Below, piece after piece: positions 1 to 8,397 of a DNA stretch of 10,000 nt. The DNA lies in the NCBI RefSeq assembly GCF_000188695.1, contig NW_004754921.1, positions 389,768 through 399,767 of the forward strand. Direction: 5' to 3'. The notes below the pieces were generated by a model. It worked only from the letters and a program-made list of their open reading frames with translations, ran no database searches and was not told the DNA's origin. Every line of letters starts with the position of its first letter. The first letter of the stretch is position 1. The translations under genes were made by a program, and so were the position numbers. The stretch comes from Salpingoeca rosetta. Lineage: Eukaryota; Opisthokonta; Choanoflagellata; Craspedida; Salpingoecidae.

Positions 1-68
1 CCACAACCTCGTCACCCACACGCTAGTACGCACAGCACACAGGTCGACACACACGCACACACACACAC

Positions 69-134
69 ACTCACTCACTCACTCACTCACTCACTCACTC
101 ACTCACTCACTCACTCACTCACTCACTCACTCAC
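69..134. repeat. (TCAC)n microsatellite in CNOT4-like intron 4
   Basis: About 16 nearly perfect TCAC units, preceded by (CA)n at 47-70. Read in the sense of the minus-strand gene, the unit is GTGA, so the tract is a chain of GTGAGT donor-like hexamers about 55 bases after the real donor at 190. Confidence 0.95.
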
Positions 135-190
135 ACTCACACGCACGCAAGCATCCCCCTCCCATCCCCCCTCCACTCCTGTGGGCGCAC

Positions 191-661
191 CTCTTCGGCT
201 AGGCGAGGGGGGATGCCGATGGCATACACAAGGTTGCGCTGCACAACGCGGATGTTGATGAGCGACTTCCTGCTCTCAATCTCCTTCTGCCGCTGCTCGT
301 GCTTGCGCTGCTTCTCGGCCTCCTTCAGCCTTGGTGGTGTCATGTTGATGGCGGCAAATATTGTGAGCAAGAGACAATCGGGGGGCGGGAGGTGCAGCTG
401 CTGCAGTGGCAGGTTGTGTTGCGCAAAAACGAGAGAAAACGCAGAGAGAGGGGGAGGGGGGAGACAGGGATCTCGCATGGAGTCGTGTGTACATGGTTAC
501 AGACAGCAATATTGTGCTCACCACACCACCAACAAGTAGCATCGCACACTTGCGTAAACGTGCGTACCCACGCACGCACATGGATGCGCACATACACACA
601 TACATATCACACACATCACATACATCACATACATATCACATACATCACATACGCACACAGA

Positions 662-708
<47 letters not shown>

Positions 709-1427
709 TCTCTCTCTCTCTCTCCATCGGCTAGCGTGCAGGGGCGGGCATGTGCTTGTTGAGTCGCACTGCATACTTTCTGATCTGCTCGGCGGAGACA
801 GGGTGGTACTCTGCTGGCTCGTCGGCGTACACCTGCCGACACGCAGGGCATAAGCCATCCTTCTCCGTGCGGATCTTGTGCCAACAGAAACGACAAATCT
901 GTCGCAGAGCAGAGCATGTGTGTGTGGGCTCGATGAGGGCACATGCATGCTCACGAGGTGGCCCGCATTCGCACACAACGCTTGGCACGCCATCGGCAGA
1001 GTGCAGAGTTGTGTCGCCCCCGCCCCAACGAACTCACACACACATACATACACACACACACATGTACACAAGCAAAGCTGTACAAGGTCGCCCTCACAAC
1101 CCACTTGATAGCCACAGGGACACGGGTAGAAGCGCTGGTCATCGAGCTCCAACGGCTCCATGCACAAAGGGCACTGACACCAAGGAGAGCAAAGGGCAGT
1201 GCGTGCGAATCGGGTGCGAAAAGGATGAGCGGGCATCATTTCCAAAAAGACACCGCGCGACAGCAACAGCACCAGCGCATGCGTACGTTCGTTTCCCTCG
1301 ACACCAGCCCCCTCCACATGCACATGCGCAAATGCATATGCGCAAATGCACATGCACAAGCACACGCACGCGCGCGTACATATTCCCGTATGTGTACCTC
1401 AGCCTCGCCGTCTGAATCGCTGTCCAT
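191..1427 (-). CDS. CNOT4: CNOT4/Not4-like RING E3 ubiquitin ligase of the CCR4-NOT complex (5' part of gene, continues past left edge)
   Basis: Coding exons on the minus strand are 1427-1398, 1173-1105, 898-777 and 329-191, all with GT/AG introns (phases 0, 0, 2, then 0 at the donor at 190). They encode 120 N-terminal residues. The RING cysteines are C11, C14, C28, C30, C35, C38, C50 and C53, the all-cysteine C4C4 pattern and spacing special to CNOT4/Not4. The text around them ([29 protein letters not shown]) is close to animal CNOT4. A basic helical linker follows (about 74-100). The start of the RRM follows that (about 102-120, [13 protein letters not shown]). In known homologues this E3 works with UBC4/5-type E2 enzymes in cytoplasmic mRNA decay and ribosome quality control. 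The start at 1427 is chosen because ten residues before the first cysteine match homologue length, and the ATG has G at -3 and +4. The rest of the RRM and the tail lie outside the window. Family assignment is very secure. Confidence 0.95.
600..724. repeat. (ATCACATAC)-type repeat followed by (CT)n tract in CNOT4-like intron 3
   Basis: Degenerate CACATACAT units (600-655) adjoin a 60-base (CT)n run (664-724) broken once by CC. In the sense of the gene this is (AG)n shortly after the donor at 776. The acceptor side of the same intron is CT-rich (425-455 read in sense). Confidence 0.9.
1035..1070. repeat. (CA)n microsatellite in CNOT4-like intron 2, donor side
   Basis: Imperfect CA/CATA repeat. 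In the sense strand it is (UG)n, 35-70 bases after the donor at 1104. A matching short (CA) run in sense lies near the acceptor (917-926). Confidence 0.9.
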
Positions 1428-1460
1428 GGCTGTGCGAATACTGCTCCGGCCGTCTCCCTC

Positions 1461-1492
1461 GCTCTCTCGCTCTCTCGCTCTCTCGCTCTCTC
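1461..1492. repeat. Four tandem copies of GCTCTCTC upstream of the CNOT4-like start
   Basis: Perfect 8-base tandem repeat 34-65 bases upstream of the minus-strand ATG, likely in its 5' leader or core promoter. In sense it reads GAGAGAGC. Confidence 0.85.
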
Positions 1493-1681
1493 CTGCCCTC
1501 GCTTCTCCTCCTGAAGACAGCATGCAAATGTGGTTGTGTGATGTGTGGTTAGCGCCATGAACGTAACGTGCAGCGACCAAGCTGGTGAAGTGAAGCAAGA
1601 AGAGGGAACGGGAACGCGCTGCAGCGGTAACGTCAGCAGCAACGTCAGTGGCGAGAGAGCAACCCACTGCTTCCCGCCCAG

Positions 1682-1810
1682 ACACACACGCACACACACA
1701 CGCACACACGCACACAAGCACACACGCACACACGCACACACGCACGCACACACGCACGCACGCACGCACACACACACACACGCACACACACGCACACACA
1801 CGCACACACA
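1682..1810. repeat. Interrupted (CA)n microsatellite
   Basis: 129 bases of CACA with CG and AG interruptions in the divergent promoter region. On the opposite strand it yields a spurious Cys/Val/Arg open frame. Confidence 0.95.
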
Positions 1811-1856
1811 GACGACATCCATGGCCAGATGTCGAAGCACGTGTCTTCGGAAACCA

Positions 1857-1908
1857 GCCCAGCCCAGCCCAGCCAGCCCAGCCCAGCCCAGCCAGCCAGC
1901 CAGCCAGT
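1857..1908. repeat. AGCCC/AGCC short tandem repeat
   Basis: Alternating 4- and 5-base units (AGCCC, AGCC) ending in three pure CAGC-type units. Intergenic; no coding support. Confidence 0.9.
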
Positions 1909-2190
1909 AAGCCAGACATCGACCCACCACTCCCACCACCACCACTCGCAACACCAACACATCATGTCACACACACACACACACACACCACAACGCCCGC
2001 CCCAACGAAGCACCCACCGCGTGGTTCGTGTGTCCCCTCTTTTTCCGTCGCCTCGCCTGCTGGCTCTTGTGCAGTTGTTGCTTTTCTGCTCCCTGCTGCT
2101 CGTCTTCCACGTTATCCTTCTGCACAATTTTTTTTTTTTCGAGCTGCCTCACTTCCCCTGCCACTGCTCTGTAGATTTATTGCTGGAGAT

Positions 2191-2211
2191 TTTAACTATT
2201 TTTCCTTACAG
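2191..2211 (+). promoter_or_regulatory. Candidate 3' splice site of a 5'-UTR intron of RPS21
   Basis: A TTTAAC branch-like motif (A at 2195) is followed by a pyrimidine tract and TTACAG ending at 2211, 16 bases after the branch A. This is a better acceptor than several used in the coding introns here. No donor is fixed; a GTAAGC at 1907 is possible. If it is used, transcription starts upstream, which conflicts with the start proposed at 2331. Confidence 0.3.
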
Positions 2212-2330
2212 GGGAATATGGTGGATAGTGCGTGCGCTTGTCAAGAACCAAGGCACGTTTCCGTGGTCGGTGTATGTTTCGCACACAGTGGCAAGCCAAA
2301 ACCGGAGTGCGCATTGGCTGAGTGCATGTG

Positions 2331-2344
2331 CCTTTTTCCTCTCT
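2331..2344 (+). promoter_or_regulatory. TOP-like pyrimidine tract / candidate RPS21 transcription start
   Basis: CCTTTTTCCTCTCT lies 49-62 bases upstream of the RPS21 start codon. In animals, ribosomal protein mRNAs usually start at a C inside such a tract (5' terminal oligopyrimidine), which allows nutrient-dependent translation. An inverted CCAAT box (ATTGG, 2313-2317) lies just upstream. The placement fits a start site, but whether this organism uses TOP control is inferred only by analogy. Confidence 0.4.
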
Positions 2345-2392
2345 GACCCCCTGCTTCGCCCACCGAATACACCACCACCACCACCACCAGCC

Positions 2393-3580
2393 ATGCAGAA
2401 CCTCGAAGGCCGCCTTGTGGATCTCTACATCCCCAGGAAGTGGTGAGTACCTGCTTCTGGTCTTGGGGCCAAGGGGGGAGGCAAGGGCGTCAGTGCATGT
2501 ACAGGTTTCGTGTGCGTTTGTGTTTGTGTGTGTGTGTGTGTGTGAAAGTGCGTGTTTGTGTGTGTGAAAGTGCGTTTGGTGCTGGCACGACGACGATACA
2601 ACAGCGACCACGGAGGGTGGGGACCGGAGAGTGCCGACGCTCGCTCGCTGTGCCTGAATGAATGAAAGGGCCTCCAAGCAAGCAGGCAGATGGCTACCTG
2701 AACGGAGTGCGTGGCGAACATGGAGACAACGTGTACAGCGACCGCACTCCTGCAACACACACGACAGCAGTGCGCAGACGATTGATGGTGGCGCGCTGCA
2801 GTTTGTTGCACATGACCACACCAACACATGATGATGAGAAAGCCAGCATGTCGTTCGTCTTGTCGTGAGCAGAGCCAACCCAACACGTGCTTAACAAGCA
2901 GAGGGAGAACGCGCGCTGCACCAGCATTTGGCCAGATGACGTCCTTCTGTGTCACAACATCAACCACATTCAACTTTCTTCAGCTCTGTTCTCGACTTGA
3001 CTCAACTCACACATGTACACGCACGCACCTACCTCTCTTTTGTTTTCGTCTTCGCTTCTTTCTCTCCCTCGCGTGCGCGTGATGTCACGGATGCAGCTCT
3101 GCCACCAACAACCTGATTGGTGCCTCCGACCACGCTTCCATCCAGGTTGACATTGCCAAGGTTGACAAGTCCACAGGTATCATGATGCCCGATGCAGTCC
3201 ACTCCTACGTCTTCTGCGGCGAGGTCCGCGCCCAGGTAATTATGATCGACCACGCTATCATCGCGTGTGTGAGTGTGTGAATGTGTGGGCTGCGCTGTGT
3301 GGGTGGCTCGAGAGAAATCGACAGCACAGGCGTTCGCCGTGTGGCTGTGTTGTGTTGATTGTCAAACACTGTTTCTGTTACTCATGTTTTGTCATGTGTT
3401 GCTGCTCCTCCTGCTCCACCTCAGGGCGAGACAGACGATTCTCTCAACCGGTTGGCGACCCAGGACGGCATCCTCAAGAAGTACGTGATTGTGTTCATGC
3501 ATGGGTGCTATGTTTGTTGGTTGGCGGTGATGCAGCCCCTGATCCTTTGCTGTTGTTGTTGTTGTTGTTTGCTCTGCTGC

Positions 3581-3627
<47 letters not shown>

Positions 3628-3786
3628 GCTCCCTGTGTTCAATTCAAAGTGCCACCTTTCGCGTGCTCACAAACACATCCCACACACCGACTGCTGTGTT
3701 TTGACACGTCACTCGTCCTTCCCCTCTTCTTCGACTCTTTGTTGTGGTTTTTTTTTTTTTTTTGCAGCGTGTACGAGAAGAACTAA
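2393..3786 (+). CDS. RPS21: 40S ribosomal protein eS21 (RPS21), complete, four exons
   Basis: Exons are 2393-2442, 3097-3235, 3425-3480 and 3768-3786. Introns are 654, 189 and 287 bases with GTGAGT, GTAATT and GTACGT donors and CAG acceptors. The joined product has 87 residues, the same as yeast Rps21 and four more than the human protein. It begins MQNLEGRLVDLYIPRKC, continues with SATNNLIGASDHASIQ, and has GETDDSLNRLA before the C-terminal LKNVYEKN. These blocks are diagnostic for eS21, a small component of the 40S subunit needed for late 18S rRNA maturation in yeast. The tail after LKN resembles the fungal rather than the vertebrate ending. The open frame extends upstream of 2393, but the ATG is fixed by the conserved MQN start. 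The last exon carries only 19 coding bases. The gene is divergent from the CNOT4 homologue and convergent with the PqaA-type gene. Confidence 0.97.
2509..2576. repeat. (TG)n tract in RPS21 intron 1, donor side
   Basis: (TG)n with TTTG and GAAAGTGCG interruptions, starting about 65 bases after the donor. GTGTGTGAAAGTGCGT-type text occurs twice. The rest of this 654-base intron (2580-3050) is unique sequence with no recognised RNA gene. Confidence 0.9.
3550..3626. repeat. (TTG)n microsatellite in RPS21 intron 3
   Basis: Two blocks of GTT repeats (3550-3570 and 3580-3626) separated by a TGCTCTGCTGC interruption. On the sense strand they form a U/G-only tract. A T-run directly precedes the acceptor at 3767. 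Confidence 0.95.
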
Positions 3787-4430
3787 GCAGCGTCGGATGC
3801 ATGTGTCGTTGTGTTGATGGTTGAAGCTGATGATGGTCTTGATGATGTTGGTGTGACGTGTGTGCTGATCTCGCAATGTCCTCGCTGGATTGCTTGGCCA
3901 ATGTTGAGAGCCAGTAAACACGGCGCGCTCCACAAACGACCATGATTTGGCATCCCGACACGAAGCAGACGCACACTTGAGACAACACTGTAGTCTGGGC
4001 AGTTGTTTCTTCCACAACACCGCGCCACTCTGCTTTGTGTGCGTGTGTGTTTGCTGTGCGCTTTCGTGATGGTGGCAGGTGTTGGTTGTACTGTGGGCAC
4101 CTAAGCAAACAGGTGAACAAAACAAGCAAGAAAGGGGTGACAGCAATGTCGGGCCACAAGCCCAATCACTCATGTCAAATCGATCAACTCACACACAAGC
4201 AAGCAAGCACGTTGAGGTTGGAAGAGACACAAGGGCGTGCGTGGCGACGCTGTTTTGTGTGACGTGACATGACATGACAACAGAGACGACCAGCAAGGAG
4301 TTCGCAGGAAGGGGGAGAGAGAAACAAACAAGGAATGGAACGAATGAAGAGCGTGGAAAGAAACGCAGAAGAGACAAAGGCGCTGCGATGAGAGGCGCGC
4401 ACGCCTGGCACGCTTGGCACACGCTGCCCG
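3787..4430. other. Convergent 3' region between RPS21 and PqaA-type gene
   Basis: 644 bases separate the two stop codons and hold both 3' untranslated regions. There is no AATAAA in the transcribed orientation of either gene within this stretch. GAT-rich text follows the RPS21 stop (3815-3865), and a short tandem TGACA repeat lies at 4264-4278. No coding or RNA gene was recognised. Confidence 0.7.
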
Positions 4431-4745
4431 CTAGAGGAGCTGGCCACGGCAGCCCTCGCCGTGGCACGGCGGGAACGGGTACACATCGGGGATGATGTTG
4501 ACCTGGCTGGTAAACACGTGCGGCACAACGCCAACCTCCGCCCGAAACTGGACCTGTAGATTGGGCAAATTGGGCCAGGATGGGCGTATGCGGGAACGGG
4601 GTTGAAGGTTAGAACGCAACAGCAAGGCTTGAAAGTGAACACAGCAGCACAGCCAACCTCATGGTACCACAAGTCACATGAAAACAAACACTTGATGTAA
4701 CACGTGTGTGCACACTTTCACAATCAAACATACAATCACGCGTAT

Positions 4746-4795
<50 letters not shown>

Positions 4796-7300
4796 CCATT
4801 CACAAACAAATTCACACACACCCATGCACAAACACACACACACACAACTTACGTCGAGGAGGAAGGCGCGCCAGCCGGCGGGCGGGTTGTCAAAGTGCAC
4901 CTCATAGTGGGTGTCATCAATCTTGGTGGCAGCCTCCTTTTGCCAGAGCACGGGCTGGATGCACTCGCCAGAGACCTTGATGTACGGGCAGTTCTCGCCG
5001 CCGATGATGAGGCGCCAGTCGCGGCGCGTGTGGTTGAGCGTGTCGGCCCAGCGCACAGTCACGCGTGACGGCTTCTCGGACGTGGTGAGCTTGATGCTGC
5101 CGCCAGTGCTGCTGTTGCTCATGGTCCAGGTCATGGAGGGGCGTGGCTTGTCGGCAAGCACGTCGTGCGCAAAGGACGAGATGCCCTCAATCACCTCGAC
5201 CAGGTTGGTGGCCAGCGAGTGCTCTGCGTTGTGCACCATGAGCAGGTGCGTCTCGCCCTTGAGCTTGCCCCACCAGAACCAGTTGTCGTCGTTCATGAAG
5301 AACTCGTCCCCGGTGGAGTCGATCACCAGCTTGGGCATGGTCAGGCGATCCGCATACGAGAGCGGGTCGATGATGGCGGTCATCTTGGGGAAGTTGGGGT
5401 CGTCCAGGCGCGCCGTGAAGTTCATGTTGTAGTAGTCCTTGAGGGCAAAGCTCCACCCGCCGTACGCCTGCCAGAAGTGGTGGATGTTGGGCACCATGTT
5501 CAGCATGTCCATGACAATAGGGATGGCGCCAATCACGCGCTTGTCGACGGCAGCGGTGGTCCACGTTGTCCAGCCGCGCTTGGAGGCGCCCGCAACAACA
5601 TACTCCGTGACGTTCATGCCACGCAGCTTCTGCAGGAAGGCGGTGGTGGTGTCCATGCAGCGAACGGCGGCCTTGGTCATGGGCAGGCGCAGCAGCCACT
5701 CGGACTCGTCTGGGTGGTCGAGGAAGTGGTTCCACGTGTAGGCGATGATGGCGTCCTCCGTGCGGCGCTTGGGCGGCTGCTCGGCCTTGAAGTAGATGGG
5801 CTCGTTGGGCACTTGGAAGAGAACAGAGCAGGCAGAGCCCGTGGTCACGGCCACCGCGGCGCACAACAGAATGTCCTCGCCACCGCCATCGGGGACGCTG
5901 CCCGTGTTGCTCCCGCCTGCAGATGCAATGAGTGGGAAAGTGTGTGTGTGAATGTGTATGTGTGTGTGTGTGAATGTGTGTGAATGTGTGTGTGTGTGAA
6001 TGTGTGTGTGTGTGAATGTGTGTGTGTGAATGTGTATGTGTGTGTGTGAATGTTGGACGAGGGCAGTGCAGTGGCGTGCGTTGGTGTGGACGCTACTGAT
6101 TGAATGCGCGAACGATCGAGGTCGTGCGCGGCTGGGCTGGTAAGTCCGCCACGAAGGCCTCACCACACATGAAGCCTCAACTGCTCTCACTTTGACACAC
6201 ATGCACACATGCACGCACCTGTGATGTACATGAAGGCGCGCTTGTGGTAGTTGAGCTCATCGGGGACAACAACGGCAATCTGTGTTGTGGAAACAGCCGC
6301 AATGGCAAAGGTGAGGACATGTACAAGCGCTTATAACGGCAGCAGAAAAAAGTGTGTGTGTGTGTGTGTTCAAGTGTGCTCGTGTGTCAGTGTGTGTGTG
6401 TGTGTGTTCGTACGTTCGTACCACACTGTGTGTGTGTCTCATGGCAGGCACAGCAGCGATCGCGCAACATGCACAGCTTTGTGGATGCAACTCACGTAAT
6501 GCCACCAGATGCTCTGGGAGACCTCCTTCTCGGAGAGCCACTGCTGGGAGGTCATGTTCAAGACATAGCCAGTGTAACCAGGGCCATGGAACGTGCTGTT
6601 GGGCTGCACATGTGTGTGTGCATGCGTGTATGGATATGTGTGCGTGTGTGTGTGTGTGTGTATGCATGTGTGCATGGATGTATGGATGTGTGCGTGTGTG
6701 TAGTGTGAGGTTCCAAGGTATGGCACACAGAGCAATTGTATTGTATGCAAAGCAATCACAGCCCTCACATGGCTATGACACCAGCTGAGCAACGCACCAC
6801 TTGGGCCCAGGTGTAGTGGGAATCGGGCTTGTTGACGTATTTGTCCAGAGGCGACTCATCGCCGGGCGCAGCCCGAGCGTACGGGTTGGCCAGCGCCGTG
6901 CCCTGAAATTAAAGGATGAGGTGTTGAGAGAGAGGGGAAAGAAGGGTAGGGGAAAGAGGGGAAAGAGAGAGGAGAGAGAGAGAGAGAAAGACAAAGAGAG
7001 AGAGACACACACACACAACACACCACAACATAGCGCAGGTGAGTGGATGATCTGATTGATGGCGCGTGTCTCCTCAACACAACACAACACAACACAACAC
7101 GAATCAAGCAAGCACTATGAGGCAGCACATGATGCCAACATCACCAATCCAAATCCACTCTTACACACATACAGACACCACACCCACATTAAGCCATACA
7201 CACACACATGCACACACGGGCACGCATGCAAGATGCGCACCGCTGCGAGGCCAACGACAAGCAGGGCTGCCAGAGCAGCGACACCACCAGTGATCTGCAT
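4431..7300 (-). CDS. Secreted PqaA-type protein (PhoPQ-activated pathogenicity-related family, AprA-like), complete, six exons
   Basis: Exons on the minus strand are 7300-7241, 6902-6798, 6603-6496, 6279-6219, 5916-4853 and 4553-4431 (stop TAG), joining in frame to 506 residues. Residues 1-20 form a signal peptide (MQITGG then a hydrophobic run ending GLAA). Family landmarks follow: GYVLNMTSQQW (about 66-76), WWHY (88-91), YITGGSN (109-115), then an alpha/beta-hydrolase core. The likely nucleophile is Ser223 in GASKRGW, the acid Asp315 in STGDEFF and the base His344 in NAEHSLA. Several N-glycosylation sequons (NST 57, NMT 70, NVT 213, NFT 277, NSS 379, NHT 406) fit secretion. The C-terminus has a PFPPC..GEGC cysteine pair. 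The family includes bacterial PqaA and Dictyostelium AprA, a secreted proliferation repressor and chemorepellent. The substrate or receptor here is unknown. The ATG sits in GCCACCATG, an ideal translation context. Donor 6797 (GTGCGT) was preferred over 6800, which changes one residue. Confidence 0.93.
4747..4794. repeat. (CA)24 microsatellite in PqaA-type intron 5, donor side
   Basis: Pure dinucleotide repeat, (TG)24 in the sense of the minus-strand gene, following further TG-rich text directly after the GTAAGT donor at 4852. Confidence 0.97.
5940..6053. repeat. GTGTGTGTGAAT-type minisatellite in PqaA-type intron 4, acceptor side
   Basis: About eight units of variable length, each a GT run plus GAAT. 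In the sense of the gene the array reads ATTCACACAC and ends about 25 bases before the acceptor. Each unit contains a TTCAC that fits the branch-site consensus YTNAY. Confidence 0.9.
6352..6408. repeat. Paired (GT)n runs in PqaA-type intron 3
   Basis: GT runs at 6352-6369 and 6391-6407, which are (CA)n in sense, in the middle to acceptor half of a 216-base intron. Confidence 0.85.
6608..6702. repeat. GT/GTAT-rich tract in PqaA-type intron 2, acceptor side
   Basis: Degenerate GTGTGT/ATGGATGT repeat. In sense it is CACA text running up to the acceptor CAG at 6604, so it replaces an ordinary polypyrimidine tract. Confidence 0.85.
6925..7005. repeat. Polypurine tract in PqaA-type intron 1, acceptor side
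   Basis: About 80 bases of almost pure A/G. In sense it is a long C/U tract upstream of the acceptor TTTCAG at 6903. It is followed (7006-7017) by (AC)n. Confidence 0.9.
7075..7100. repeat. (ACAAC)5 pentanucleotide repeat in PqaA-type intron 1
   Basis: Perfect tandem pentamer in mid-intron, GUUGU in the sense of the gene. Confidence 0.9.
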
Positions 7301-8397
7301 GGTGGCGGAACGAGAAGAAGCAAAGCAGCACAACACCCAAACAAACAACAACAAGCAAGGGGATATCGTCGTGGTGGGAAGAAATGTGTGGCTGCTCACA
7401 TCAGTGTGTTGTTCTGCTGCTGTGCTTCTTCTCCCTCCAAAACAAGGATCGTTCGCAAAATTTCTCCGCTCCTTTTTATGGTGTCAAATACAGTGGAAGG
7501 ACTCAAAACGAAACTGAAAGGATGGTGGCGAAAGCTGACACACCTGCGTATGATTGCGTGTAGCGCGTGACGATTCTCAATGCAAGCAAAGGCACTGCAA
7601 GCAAGCGAGGTTGCGTTTTGTGTCTTGCGTTGGCAACAAAGTGCGCGCTTTGTTGTTTGTCAGGGGTGGGGTCGTGTCAACAAATGTCAGTCAATGGCAG
7701 CAGCCACAAACCACAAGCCACAGACAGCAGGCGTACTGCTCTTTGCCTCTCGATCTCGTATGACGTTGTGACTGAAGTGGAGTTGGGTGCGCCGACTTTC
7801 TTTCGAATGGGTGGTCCTTCGTTGCTTCTTTTTTTTTTTCGCGCCCTGCTGCCATAACAAACCACCCAAACAACCTACGCAGACAAGACCAGACGAACCA
7901 ACCAACCCACAAGGCACGAAGCCAGCAGTGCAAGAGGCACACGGTGGCCCACAGCAACCGAGCCACCAGCCAGACCACCAACCAACCAGACATTCCACAC
8001 GAGCGGATAGCTGACGGAAGCAGGACCGACAACTGACTGGCTGACTGGCTGACAGACAGCAGCTGGCCAGCAGCAACCAACCACGGCACTTCTTCAGCAC
8101 ACAAGGACTTGACAACGAAAACTGCTGCAGCACCCACCAAAGTGCAGGCAGCCCAGACACACCGACCACCTCCTGAACAACCAACCCTCCATTCACCCTC
8201 ATATGAAATCCACCAAACTATACGTGCGTGAGCACACCTAACCTTGCACCAACCAACACCAATCACAGCACTTGCCACAGCCACCACTTCGTGGATCGGT
8301 GTTTCCTTCTCTTGCTTTGGCTTCTTTTCATTTCCTTCTTCTCCTTGTTTCTCCTTGGACCGCTGCCACGACGGTTACGTTGCACGCCAACGCAGAC
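7301..8397. other. Divergent intergenic region between PqaA-type gene and adhesion-GPCR-like gene
   Basis: About 1.1 kb with no supported coding sequence. It should contain both promoters and 5' untranslated regions. An AT-rich CCATAAAAAGG on the minus strand (7472-7482) is a possible TATA-like element for the PqaA-type gene. A T11-type run lies at 7829-7839. The stretch 7860-8010 is strongly CCAA-biased, 8036-8052 repeats CTGACTGG, and 8288-8355 is a pyrimidine-rich leader before the receptor start codon. Open frames in this region are low-complexity. Confidence 0.75.

Larger units (their letters stand above)
1428..2392. other. Divergent intergenic region between CNOT4-like and RPS21 start codons
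   Basis: No conserved coding sequence was found. The region must hold the promoters and 5' untranslated regions of both divergent genes. From left to right it has four copies of an 8-base GCTCTCTC unit (1461-1492), a unique stretch (1500-1680), interrupted (CA)n (1682-1810), AGCC/AGCCC repeats (1857-1908), a second (CA)n (1968-1988), a T-run (2129-2139), an AT-richer stretch with a splice-acceptor-like sequence (2191-2211), an inverted CCAAT box and a pyrimidine tract just before RPS21. Long open frames here are products of the simple repeats. Confidence 0.85.

Noticed and set aside
69..134. Regular short repeat that might suggest an array such as CRISPR
   Set aside because: It is a pure tetranucleotide microsatellite without spacers in a eukaryotic intron.
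1139..1960. Long minus-strand open frame of Cys/Val/Arg repeats, and similar His/Thr frames on the plus strand
   Set aside because: It is a translation of (CA)n/(TG)n microsatellites and crosses a true splice acceptor of the CNOT4-like gene. It shows no conserved domain.
2016..2036. GGTTCG text resembling a tRNA B box
   Set aside because: The motif does not continue as a B box and no cloverleaf could be drawn around it. No tRNA was recognised anywhere in the window.
2826..2875. C-box-like ATGATGA in RPS21 intron 1, suggesting an intronic C/D snoRNA
   Set aside because: No CTGA D box at a fitting distance and no terminal stem.
3815..3870. Several TGATGA motifs and a CTGA after the RPS21 stop
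   Set aside because: The spacing is only about 20 bases and the text is a simple GAT repeat without closing stem.
5165..5983. Plus-strand open frame of 272 residues
   Set aside because: It is the antisense shadow of the large PqaA-type exon, which matches a known family in the other strand.
6798..6803. Alternative donor at 6800 for PqaA-type exon 2
   Set aside because: GTGGTG is a poorer donor than GTGCGT at 6797. The choice only adds or drops one Val and does not change the frame.
7787..8014. Small plus-strand open frame in the divergent intergenic region
   Set aside because: It has a run of Phe from a T tract and a Pro/Gln/Thr-rich low-complexity tail, with no recognisable domain or splice support.
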